Both the position numbers and the translations under genes were made by a program. 36,448 nt of DNA from Kiritimatiellia bacterium (GTDB lineage: Bacteria > Verrucomicrobiota > Kiritimatiellia > RFP12 > UBA1067). The stretch is taken from contig JAQUEX010000010.1 in assembly GCA_028684935.1 (NCBI GenBank), positions 1 to 36,448 on the forward strand. Direction: 5' to 3'. Position 1 is the stretch's first letter, and each line of letters opens with the position of its first letter. The notes under the pieces are model-generated. The model was not told where the DNA came from, ran no database searches, and worked only from the letters and a program-made list of their open reading frames with translations. Of the stretch, positions 9,110 to 17,014 are shown piece by piece.

Positions 9110-10438
9110 ATGACACGCAACCTCGCCACACGCCTCCTCACGGTCCTGCTTGCCGCCTTCACGTTGCACGCCGCCAAAAAAGACGGGCCGACCACCCGCC
9201 TGGACGTGACCTCGCAACCGGCCGGCGCTACCGTCTTGATCGATCACAGCGAACGGGGCGTCACGCCGCTCACCCTCATCGACCTCGCGCCGGGCCCCCA
9301 CCTGGTGCACGTCACCAAGGACGGACACCGAGACACCTTCGAGAGCGTGTCGCTGGAGCCCGGTGTCGTGCGGACGGTGGGCGTCCGCCTCGAGCCGCTC
9401 ACCGGCATCCTGCTGGTCACCTCCGATCCTCCGGCGTGCGATGTGTCGGTCAAAGGGGTTTCGTTAGGCAGCACCCCGCTGCTCGTCACCACCCTCGAGA
9501 GCGGCGCCCACCGCCTCGCGGTCTCTTCGCCCGGCTATCAGACCAAGGAGATCGATGTGACCCTTGACGGACGCACCCCGGTCAAGCAGGAGATCGTCCT
9601 GCTCTCCGACTCCGGCACGCTTGCGCTGACCTCCGATCCGGAGGGCGCCGAAGTCTTCATCAACGGCATCGCGCGCGGCCGCGCGCCCTGCCGCATCGAC
9701 CGCATCCCCGGCGGCACGGTCACGGTCAAGGTCCAGGCCGATGGATTTCTGCCCCACACGCGCGAGATCACGTTGGCCGCCGGCGAGGTCCAGAGCATCG
9801 AGGTGAAATTGAAGCCGCTGCCGGGAACGCTGCGCGTGGTTTCGATCCCGGAAGGCGCACGTATCTACATCGACGACGAGTATAAAGGCGAGACCCCTTT
9901 CGATCTGACGAAAGCCGAGCCCAAAACCTATCGCGTCCGCGTCGAGCGCGCCGGGCACGAGCCGGTCGCGCGCGATGTGACGCTCGCGAAAGGTGCATCG
10001 ATCACCGAAGAATTCCGCTTGGCTAAAATCACCGGACGTCTCGAAATCGTCACCGCGCCGTCACGCGCCACGGTTCTGGTCGACGGCAAGAAGGTCGGCA
10101 TCACCAGCACCCACGGGACCGACAGCACGGCAGTTTCCGACCCGTTCGCGGTTGAGGAGGTGCTGGAGGGCGAGCATGACGTCGAGATCTTCCGCAAGGG
10201 CTACGCCACGCAGAAACGGCGTATCACGGTGAAGCGCGGCGAAACGCTGACCCTTCAGTTCAAACTGGAACGGCAGTTCATCCCGAACTACGAGGTCATC
10301 ACCGCCCGCTCCCATTACAAAGGCGTGCTGGAGTTCATGAACGAGGAGGGTATCCGCCTCGAAATCACGCCGGGCATCAGCCAGACGATCCCGATGAAGG
10401 ACGTCAAGAAACACGGTCCGTTGACCGAAAGCGAGTGA
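9110..10438 (+). CDS. Multi-PEGA-domain secreted protein
   Basis: Signal peptide, then about five repeats of the type LDVTSQPAGATVLIDHSERGVTPLTLIDLAPGPHLVHVTKDGH / LALTSDPEGAEVFINGIARGRAPCRI... / LRVVSIPEGARIYIDDEYKGETPFDL. Confidence 0.9.
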   Translation: MTRNLATRLLTVLLAAFTLHAAKKDGPTTRLDVTSQPAGATVLIDHSERGVTPLTLIDLAPGPHLVHVTKDGHRDTFESVSLEPGVVRTVGVRLEPLTGILLVTSDPPACDVSVKGVSLGSTPLLVTTLESGAHRLAVSSPGYQTKEIDVTLDGRTPVKQEIVLLSDSGTLALTSDPEGAEVFINGIARGRAPCRIDRIPGGTVTVKVQADGFLPHTREITLAAGEVQSIEVKLKPLPGTLRVVSIPEGARIYIDDEYKGETPFDLTKAEPKTYRVRVERAGHEPVARDVTLAKGASITEEFRLAKITGRLEIVTAPSRATVLVDGKKVGITSTHGTDSTAVSDPFAVEEVLEGEHDVEIFRKGYATQKRRITVKRGETLTLQFKLERQFIPNYEVITARSHYKGVLEFMNEEGIRLEITPGISQTIPMKDVKKHGPLTESE

Positions 10439-12954
10439 GCGTGTTCCCGGTCGACGCCATCTTGCCCGGCCTGGCCGCCTCACTGGCAGCCAATCGCACG
10501 GCCGTGCTGCAGGCACCGCCCGGGACCGGAAAGACCACGCGCGTGGCACCTTCTCTGCTGGACGCCGCCTGGCTGAAGGGGCGCAAGATCCTGCTGCTCG
10601 AACCGCGCCGGCTGGCGGCGCGCGCCGCCGCCGCCTTCATGGCGCGCCAACGCGGCGAGGCGGTCGGCGACACCATCGGCTACCACATCCGTCTCGAACG
10701 CCGCGTCGGACCGCGCACGCGTGTCGAGCTCCTGACCGAAGGCCTGCTCACCCAACGCCTGCTGCACGACCCCGAACTCGCGGATGCCGGACTGGTGATT
10801 TTTGACGAATTCCATGAGCGCAGCCTGGCCGCAGACACCGCGCTAGCCCTCACGCTCGACACGCGCCGCGCGCTGCGGCCAGACCTGCGGCTCGTCGTCA
10901 TGTCGGCCACCCTGCGCCCCGAAGCCATTGCCGCGCACCTCCGCGACGCCGACATCCACACGGCTGACGCGCGCCTGTATCCCGTGCAGACGCGTCTGCT
11001 GGAGCGCCTCTCCGCCGCATCCCTTCCGCAACAGGCCGCCGGTGCCGTGCTACGTGCGCTGCGCGAGGAGCCGGGCAGCGTGCTGCTTTTTCTGCCCGGC
11101 GAAGGCGAGATCCGCCGTACGCTGGAGCTGCTGCGCGGATCCGATCTGCCGCCGGAGGTCTCGCTGCACCCGCTGTACGGTGCCCTGCCGCGCGAGGAGC
11201 AGGACGCGGCCGTGGCCCCGCCTGCCCCGGGCCGGCGCAAGATCGTGCTCGCCACCTCGATCGCGGAAACCTCGCTCACCATCGAAGGCATCCGCGTCGT
11301 GATCGACACCGGCTGGATGCGGGTGCCGCGTTTCTCGCCGCGCAACGGCATGTCACGTCTGGAAACCCTGCGCATCACCCGGGACCGTGCCGACCAGCGG
11401 CGCGGACGCGCCGGTCGCCTCGGCCCCGGAGTCTGCTACCGGTTGTGGGATGAGGCCACGGACCACCAGCTCGCGCCCGAAGCGCTGCCCGAGATCCTGG
11501 ACGCCGACCTCGCCGCGACGGTGCTGCAGTCCGCCGATTGGGGCACCAGCGCGCGCGACGGCCTGCCCTGGTTCACACCGCCGCCCGACGCGGCATGGCG
11601 GCAGGCAGTCGGCCTGCTTCAGGAACTCGGCGCCCTCGCGCCCGCAATCAGCCGGCCCGCCGCAAGCGGCTCCGACACGGCCGAACCGCCCGCGCCGGCG
11701 ATCACGGCGCGCGGACGCGCCATGGCCGCGCTGCCTGCCCACCCGCGCCTCGCCCACATGATTTTCGAAGCCGCGCGCGACGGCGCCGCACAGCAGGCCT
11801 GCCTGTTGGCGGCGGTGTTCACCGAGGCCGCCTCCGAATCATCGGTTCGCTATGAAACCGACGTCCGCCGCCTGCTGGACCGCGTGCATGAGGGAGGCCG
11901 CGACGGTTTCAGTTACCGCGTCCATGAGCTTGCCCGGCGCTGGGGCCGCGGCTATGCGGCAACCGATTCGCGACGCCTCTCCGAAGGGCTGCTGCTGGCC
12001 TGGGCCTTCCCGGACCGCCTGGCGCGGCGCCGCGACGCCGAGGGCCGTTATCTGCTGCGTAACGGGCGCGGCGCAGTCCTCGATACCGCAGATCCGTTGG
12101 CGCGTGCCGAGTGGCTGGTGGCCGCCGAGTTGCTCGACGAGGCCACCGACGCCAAAATCCGCCTGGCGGCGCCGCTCGCCGAAGACGAGGTCGAAGCCGC
12201 CTTTTCCGACCAGATGGAACGCCGCGCGCTGACCTTCTGGGATAAACGCAGTGAGGCGGTCATCGCGGTGAGCCGCCTCTGTCTCGGTGCGATCACGGTA
12301 CGCGAAGGCGGCCAGGCGACACCCGATGCCGACAGCCTGCGCGCGGCCCTGTTCGACGGCATCCGCCAGAAGGGGCTCGGACAACTGCCCTGGAGCAAAA
12401 GTGCGCGCGCCCTGCAGGCCCGCGTGCTGTTCTTGCGCCGCGCCCTGCCGGAACAGGCGTGGCCCGACCTTTCCGACGGCGCGCTGCTGGCCGATCTCGA
12501 CACGTGGCTGGGGCCGTTCTGCGATGGCGTCACCCGCTGGAGCCATGTGGATGCGCTCGACCTGACCGCGATCCTGCTGCGCCGGCTGGAGGCGTGCGGC
12601 TGTTCGCGCCGCGCCTTGGACACGCTCGCGCCCACGCACCTGCCGGTGCCCAGCGGCTCGAACATTCAGGTCCGCTACGATCGCGATCCGCCCTACATGG
12701 AGGTGCGCATCCAAGAGGTGTTCGGCCTCACGCGCACGCCGGCCGTAGCCGGAGGGCGCGTGCCGGTCGTGCTTCACCTGCTCTCGCCGGCGCAGCGTCC
12801 GGTTCAGGTGACCCGTGATCTGGAGAGCTTCTGGACAACCGGTTACGCGCTGGTACGCAAAGACCTGCGCGGACGCTATCCGAAACACGACTGGCCTGAA
12901 GACCCGCACGAGGCCAAACCCACACACCGCGTACGGCCCCGTCCCCGACCGTAA
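10435..12954 (+). CDS. hrpB: ATP-dependent RNA helicase HrpB
   Basis: Walker A APPGTGKTT, FDEFHERS box, MSATL, ATSIAETSLTIEGIRVVIDTG, QRRGRAGRLGPGVCYRLW; HrpB C-terminal VTRDLESFWTTGYALVRKDLRGRYPKHDWPEDP. GTG start overlaps the upstream stop. Confidence 0.95.
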   Translation: MSVFPVDAILPGLAASLAANRTAVLQAPPGTGKTTRVAPSLLDAAWLKGRKILLLEPRRLAARAAAAFMARQRGEAVGDTIGYHIRLERRVGPRTRVELLTEGLLTQRLLHDPELADAGLVIFDEFHERSLAADTALALTLDTRRALRPDLRLVVMSATLRPEAIAAHLRDADIHTADARLYPVQTRLLERLSAASLPQQAAGAVLRALREEPGSVLLFLPGEGEIRRTLELLRGSDLPPEVSLHPLYGALPREEQDAAVAPPAPGRRKIVLATSIAETSLTIEGIRVVIDTGWMRVPRFSPRNGMSRLETLRITRDRADQRRGRAGRLGPGVCYRLWDEATDHQLAPEALPEILDADLAATVLQSADWGTSARDGLPWFTPPPDAAWRQAVGLLQELGALAPAISRPAASGSDTAEPPAPAITARGRAMAALPAHPRLAHMIFEAARDGAAQQACLLAAVFTEAASESSVRYETDVRRLLDRVHEGGRDGFSYRVHELARRWGRGYAATDSRRLSEGLLLAWAFPDRLARRRDAEGRYLLRNGRGAVLDTADPLARAEWLVAAELLDEATDAKIRLAAPLAEDEVEAAFSDQMERRALTFWDKRSEAVIAVSRLCLGAITVREGGQATPDADSLRAALFDGIRQKGLGQLPWSKSARALQARVLFLRRALPEQAWPDLSDGALLADLDTWLGPFCDGVTRWSHVDALDLTAILLRRLEACGCSRRALDTLAPTHLPVPSGSNIQVRYDRDPPYMEVRIQEVFGLTRTPAVAGGRVPVVLHLLSPAQRPVQVTRDLESFWTTGYALVRKDLRGRYPKHDWPEDPHEAKPTHRVRPRPRP

Positions 12955-13023
12955 CACCGATCCCGGCACAGGGTTTTGCGTAAAAACACACGAAAAAAAA
13001 TCCTGAAAAAATGCGGCTTGACC

Positions 13024-13052
13024 TTGCCTTGGCGCGGCAGAAAGGCTAAAGT
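13024..13052 (+). promoter_or_regulatory. Candidate sigma70-type promoter for rpsB-tsf
   Basis: TTGCCT (13024-13029), 17-nt spacer, TAAAGT (13047-13052); leaves an approximately 130-nt leader before rpsB. Confidence 0.5.
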
Positions 13053-13149
13053 GTGTGGTTCTCATATCAGCACGGGCTGCCGAGTGGCTCCCCCGTGTGG
13101 AAGCGAAGACGCGCCGGCGAGTCGGCCAGCCGTCAAAGCGGATTAACCC

Positions 13150-13170
13150 GAGACGGCGCAGCGTCGTCTC
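13150..13170 (+). promoter_or_regulatory. Hairpin in the rpsB leader
   Basis: GAGACGGCG-CAG-CGTCGTCTC forms a 9-bp stem (one G-U) just upstream of the ribosome-binding region. Confidence 0.45.
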
Positions 13171-13190
13171 ACAGTTAAGGAAACGACACC

Positions 13191-14216
13191 ATGGAAATGC
13201 CAGTGTCGAGCCTCACCGGGCTCACCCTCAAAGACCTGCTGGACGCGGGTCTGCACTTCGGCCACCAGACCAAGCGGTGGAATCCCAAGATGAAGCGCTA
13301 CATCTTTGACAAGCGCAACGGGATTCACATCATCGACCTGACCCAGACCGTCCCGCTGATTGATGAAGCCGCAAAATTCCTGCGCGATACCGTGCTAAGC
13401 GGCAAAAAAATCCTTTTCGTCGCCACCAAAAAGCAGGCGCAAGAGGTTGTGAAAGAAGCCGCCGCCGCATGCGGGCAACAATACATGACCGAGCGCTGGC
13501 TGGGCGGCACGCTCACCAACAACCAGACCATCCGCCGCAGCGTGCGCCGCATGCGCCAGATTGAAGCGATGGGCCGCAACAACAACGGCGTGCTTTCCAT
13601 CCACAAAAAGGAAGCGTCGAGCCTGCGTCGCGAGTTGGACAAACTGCAGAAAAACCTCAGCGGCGTCGCCGACATGGAGAACAAGCCCGGCGCGCTCTTC
13701 ATCATCGACATCTGCCGTGAGCAGAACGCCGTCAAAGAGGCGCTGCGTCTGGGCATCCCGATCGTGGCGATGGTTGACACCAACGCCGATCCTGATCCGA
13801 TCGACTACGTCATTCCGGGCAACGACGATGCCGTGCGCGGCGTCAAGATGATCGCGGATGCGTTCAGCAAGGTGATCAAAGAGGCGAACGACGAGTACAG
13901 CCGGATTGCTGCCGAGCGCCAGCGCCAGCGGGAAGCCGAGCAGGCCTCCCAGGACGCGCAGGAGCGAGCGGCTCGCAAAGCACGCAAGGACCTCGCCGGC
14001 ACTGAAAGCGCTGACAAGGCCAAAGCCAAGCTGGCCGAGACCCGTAAGCGTGCCGCCAAGGCTGCCAAGGATGCGGTTGACGCGAAAGTCGCTTCGGTCG
14101 AGCCGGCAGCCGAGAGTGCCGCGCCGGCCGCCGCCGAGGTTGCCGCTGAAGGAGCCGTCGAGGCCGCAGCTCCGAGCGTTGCCGACACGGCCGTTGCGGC
14201 GCCCGCCGCCGAATAA
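13191..14216 (+). CDS. rpsB: 30S ribosomal protein S2 with long Ala-rich C-terminal extension
   Basis: LKDLLDAGLHFGHQTKRWNPKMKRYIFDKRNGIHIIDL...WLGGTLTNNQTIRRSVRR...NADPDPIDYVIPGNDDAVR. Confidence 0.97.
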   Translation: MEMPVSSLTGLTLKDLLDAGLHFGHQTKRWNPKMKRYIFDKRNGIHIIDLTQTVPLIDEAAKFLRDTVLSGKKILFVATKKQAQEVVKEAAAACGQQYMTERWLGGTLTNNQTIRRSVRRMRQIEAMGRNNNGVLSIHKKEASSLRRELDKLQKNLSGVADMENKPGALFIIDICREQNAVKEALRLGIPIVAMVDTNADPDPIDYVIPGNDDAVRGVKMIADAFSKVIKEANDEYSRIAAERQRQREAEQASQDAQERAARKARKDLAGTESADKAKAKLAETRKRAAKAAKDAVDAKVASVEPAAESAAPAAAEVAAEGAVEAAAPSVADTAVAAPAAE

Positions 14217-14287
14217 TCTGCGGCGGGGTTGTCTGCGAGCCAGGCAGCCCCGCCAACTATTCACCCATTCAGATTGAGGAGACCACC

Positions 14288-15145
14288 ATGGCTGCTATCA
14301 CTGTTGCACTCATCAACGATCTTCGCCAGCTTACCAATGCTGGCATGATGGACTGCAAAAAGGCGCTTATCGACACCAACGGCGACACGGACGCCGCTGT
14401 CAAGATTTTGCGCGAAAAGGGTTTGGCCATCCAAGTCAAGCGCGCCGACAAAGAGTCCAAGGAGGGCACCATCAACGCCGCGTCAACTGAGAACGGCAAG
14501 GCGTACGCGATGGCGGAAGTCAACACTGAGACCGATTTCGTTGCAAAGACCGACAACTTCAAGGCCTTTGCCGCGTTGGTGACCCGGACGGCACTCGAGA
14601 CCGGCAAGACCTGTCCTGAAGAACTGGGCGCGGTGCTGAAAGAGCCGCTCATGACCATTGTCTCGCAGACCGGCGAGAATGTTAAAATCCGCAGGGCGGC
14701 GCATTTTGCCCAGGCGGACAACGCGCTGATCGAGTCCTACATCCACATGGGCGGCAAGGTCGGCGTGCTCGTCGAGGTTTGCGCCGGCAAGCCGGAAACG
14801 CTGGCGACCGATGCGTTCAAAGAGCTGGTTCACGATTTGGCCCTTCAGATCGCCGCCGCCGCGCCGCGCTATCTGGTCTCCGATGAGGTTCCGGCTGAGG
14901 CGATCGAGAACGAGAAAGAGATCGCGCGCAACAGCGACCGCTTCAAAGGTAAACCGGAGAATATTGTTGAGAATGCCCTCAAAGGCATCGTCAACAAGTT
15001 CTACTCTGAAGTCTGCCTGGTCAACCAGCCGTTCGTCAAGGAGCCCAAACAGTCGATCACGGATGTCGTGAAGGCGTGTGAAAAGGCAACCGGCGACGCG
15101 ATCACCATCACGCGCTTCGTCCGATTCCAGCTCGGCGCCGCCTAA
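14288..15145 (+). CDS. tsf: Translation elongation factor Ts
   Basis: INDLRQLTNAGMMDCKKALIDTNGDTDAAVKILREKGL, EVNTETDFVAKTDNF; adjacent to rpsB. Confidence 0.97.
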   Translation: MAAITVALINDLRQLTNAGMMDCKKALIDTNGDTDAAVKILREKGLAIQVKRADKESKEGTINAASTENGKAYAMAEVNTETDFVAKTDNFKAFAALVTRTALETGKTCPEELGAVLKEPLMTIVSQTGENVKIRRAAHFAQADNALIESYIHMGGKVGVLVEVCAGKPETLATDAFKELVHDLALQIAAAAPRYLVSDEVPAEAIENEKEIARNSDRFKGKPENIVENALKGIVNKFYSEVCLVNQPFVKEPKQSITDVVKACEKATGDAITITRFVRFQLGAA

Positions 15146-15169
15146 GGTGCCGCGCGACCGAAAATCAAG

Positions 15170-15199
15170 AAAAAGACCAGCGGTCCCGCTGGTCTTTTT
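15170..15199 (+). terminator. Rho-independent terminator after rpsB-tsf
   Basis: AAAAAGACCAGCGG-TC-CCGCTGGTCTTTTT: perfect 14-bp arms ending in T5. Confidence 0.9.
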
Positions 15200-15223
15200 G
15201 GGATGAAACCAGGAGATGCCCTT

Positions 15224-15889
15224 ATGAAAATGCTGATGTCTCTGTTGGCGCTGTTCTGCAGCCTGCACGCCGTCGCGGATGAAATGACGGTGAAACCTGT
15301 GCCGGTTACGCCCACCCAAACCATCAGCCTGTTCAACGGCACCGACTTTGCAGGCTGGACCAAAGTGATCACCGCCGAGCCGGGCAGCGACCCGGACACG
15401 ACTTGGACGGTGGCCGACGGCGTGATCCGCTGCACGGGCAAGCCTTTCGGCTATCTGATGACGCAGCAGAGCTTTGCGAACTTCATCTTGAAAGTCGAGT
15501 ACCGTTGGTATGCGCAAACCGAGCAGATGAACAGCGGTATCTTCGTCTTGAAAACCGGACCTGACACCTTCTTTCTGCCGAAGGCCATAGAAGCCCAGCT
15601 TAAAAAGGATAACGCCGGCGATTTCGTGCTGCTCTCGCAAGCCACGCTGAACGGACTGGAGAATCCCAAACACAAGTCCGTCAAAAAAATGGCGGCCACG
15701 TCCGAAAAGCCCGACGGCGAGTGGAACCGCGTCGAGGTCGTCGTCAAAGGGAACACGGTCACGGTGAGTGTCAACGGGGTCCTGCAAAACAAAGGCACCG
15801 ATGCCTACACCGATGCCGGCGCCATCTGCCTGCAGAGCGAGGGCGGCGCGATCGAGTTCCGCACCATCACCGTGGAGCCTGTGAGGTAG
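15224..15889 (+). CDS. Secreted DUF1080 (3-keto-disaccharide hydrolase-like) protein
   Basis: Signal peptide MKMLMSLLALFCSLHAVAD with an AGGAG site upstream; ISLFNGTDFAGWTKV...WTVADGVIRCTGKPFGYLMTQQSFANFILKVEYRW...NSGIFV...GAICLQSEGGAIEFRTITVEPV. Confidence 0.9.
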   Translation: MKMLMSLLALFCSLHAVADEMTVKPVPVTPTQTISLFNGTDFAGWTKVITAEPGSDPDTTWTVADGVIRCTGKPFGYLMTQQSFANFILKVEYRWYAQTEQMNSGIFVLKTGPDTFFLPKAIEAQLKKDNAGDFVLLSQATLNGLENPKHKSVKKMAATSEKPDGEWNRVEVVVKGNTVTVSVNGVLQNKGTDAYTDAGAICLQSEGGAIEFRTITVEPVR

Positions 15890-15931
15890 TCCGGCGGAAG
15901 GTTACCTTTTTGTAACCGAACGCCTCTTGTT

Positions 15932-15960
15932 TTGACCCATCATTTTTGTTATTCTTTAGT
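15932..15960 (+). promoter_or_regulatory. Candidate sigma70-type promoter of the small lipoprotein gene
   Basis: TTGACC (15932-15937), 17-nt spacer, TTTAGT (15955-15960). Confidence 0.5.
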
Positions 15961-16015
15961 CCGTTTCAAGAAAGAAACGAATCTGTGCTAATCGGCACGA
16001 TTGAAAGGAGTTCAT

Positions 16016-16213
16016 ATGAAGAGCCTGTTGATGGTGACGATCATGGCCGCCGCGACGTTCGCGTTTGTCGGCTGCAAGAAAGAAGAGACGCTGGGCGACA
16101 AGATGGACAAGGCCGTCAAGTCCGCTGAGAAAGCGGCTGATTCCGCCGCCAATGATGCCGAGAAGGCAGCCGGCGATCTGCAGAAGAAGCTGGATGGCGC
16201 GCTGAAGAAATAA
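16016..16213 (+). CDS. Small Ala/Lys-rich helical lipoprotein (65 aa), Lpp-like
   Basis: GAAAGGAG ribosome-binding site; MKSLLMVTIMAAATFAFVGCKKEET with lipobox FVGC; mature part is a short amphipathic helical peptide ending in KK. Confidence 0.75.
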   Translation: MKSLLMVTIMAAATFAFVGCKKEETLGDKMDKAVKSAEKAADSAANDAEKAAGDLQKKLDGALKK

Positions 16214-16235
16214 TTCAGCCCACCTCTTTTTTCGT

Positions 16236-16268
16236 GACCGGCAGCCGTGCGCTGCCGGTCTTTTTTTT
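16236..16268 (+). terminator. Rho-independent terminator
   Basis: GACCGGCAGC-CGTGC-GCTGCCGGTC followed by T8. Confidence 0.9.
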
Positions 16269-16313
16269 GGCTTTCAGCTTGGATACGGCACGCTGCTGTA
16301 TTACCCTCCTGTC

Positions 16314-16943
16314 ATGCAAAAGATCTCTTCCACCTGTTTGAAACTCGGCGTGCTGGGCTCAGGGTCCGGATCGAACATGCAGTCGGTCTTGGACGCGATC
16401 GCCGCCGGCACTTTGAACGCCGAGATGCGTCTCGTTCTCTCTGACGTGCCGGATGCCCGCATCCTTGAGCGCGCCCGCAGCCATGCGATCCCTTGTGCCT
16501 GGCTGGACTGTGCCCCCTACAAGACCAAGCTGGACGGAGAGGCAGAGCAGCGCTGCATCCGGATGCTGCAGGACGCCGGCGTCGACACCGTGATCTTGGC
16601 CGGTTTCATGCGGATCGTGAAGCCGGGCCTGCTCGCGGCCTTCCCGCACCGCGTGCTCAATATCCACCCCGCGCTGTTGCCGTCCTTCCCGGGCTTGCAG
16701 GCGTGGGCGCAGGCGTTGGCATATGGGGCCAAGGTGGCCGGCTGTACCGTGCATTTCGTCGATGCCGGCACGGACACGGGGCCGATCATCGTTCAGCGCT
16801 GCGTGCCGGTGCGAGAGGATGACACCCCCGAATCGCTGCACGCGCGCATCCAGGTTGAAGAACACCAAGCCTATCCGCACGCCCTCAGCTTGCTCTCCGA
16901 AAACCGCCTGACTGTCGTCGGCCGCTCAGTTCGCATCGCATAA
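16314..16943 (+). CDS. purN: Phosphoribosylglycinamide formyltransferase
   Basis: LGVLGSGSGSNMQSVLDAI, VILAGFMRIVKPGLLAAFPHRVLNIHPALLPSFPG, GCTVHFVDAGTDTGPIIVQRCVPV. Confidence 0.95.
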   Translation: MQKISSTCLKLGVLGSGSGSNMQSVLDAIAAGTLNAEMRLVLSDVPDARILERARSHAIPCAWLDCAPYKTKLDGEAEQRCIRMLQDAGVDTVILAGFMRIVKPGLLAAFPHRVLNIHPALLPSFPGLQAWAQALAYGAKVAGCTVHFVDAGTDTGPIIVQRCVPVREDDTPESLHARIQVEEHQAYPHALSLLSENRLTVVGRSVRIA

Positions 16944-16978
16944 AAAAACCTGCGCGACGCCGGATGCGTCGCGCAGGT
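16942..16978 (-). terminator. Terminator for the minus-strand gene ending at 17015 (possibly bidirectional with purN)
   Basis: ACCTGCGCGACGC-CGGAT-GCGTCGCGCAGGT, perfect 13-bp arms; the A7 on the + strand reads as a T-tract on the - strand. Confidence 0.8.
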
Positions 16979-17014
16979 CCAGAAACGATGTTCCAGCCGG
17001 AAAGCGTGTTGCGC

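Noticed and set aside
11839-13065. 408-aa minus-strand ORF opposite hrpB
   Set aside because: Antisense to hrpB with no domain evidence.
14483-15787. 434-aa minus-strand ORF spanning tsf and the DUF1080 gene
   Set aside because: Shadow frame of two confidently identified genes and of the terminator between them.
15900-15917. GGTTAC-CTTTTT-GTAACC hairpin after the DUF1080 gene as terminator
   Set aside because: Stem is AT-rich, only 6 bp, and no T-tract follows; too weak to call.
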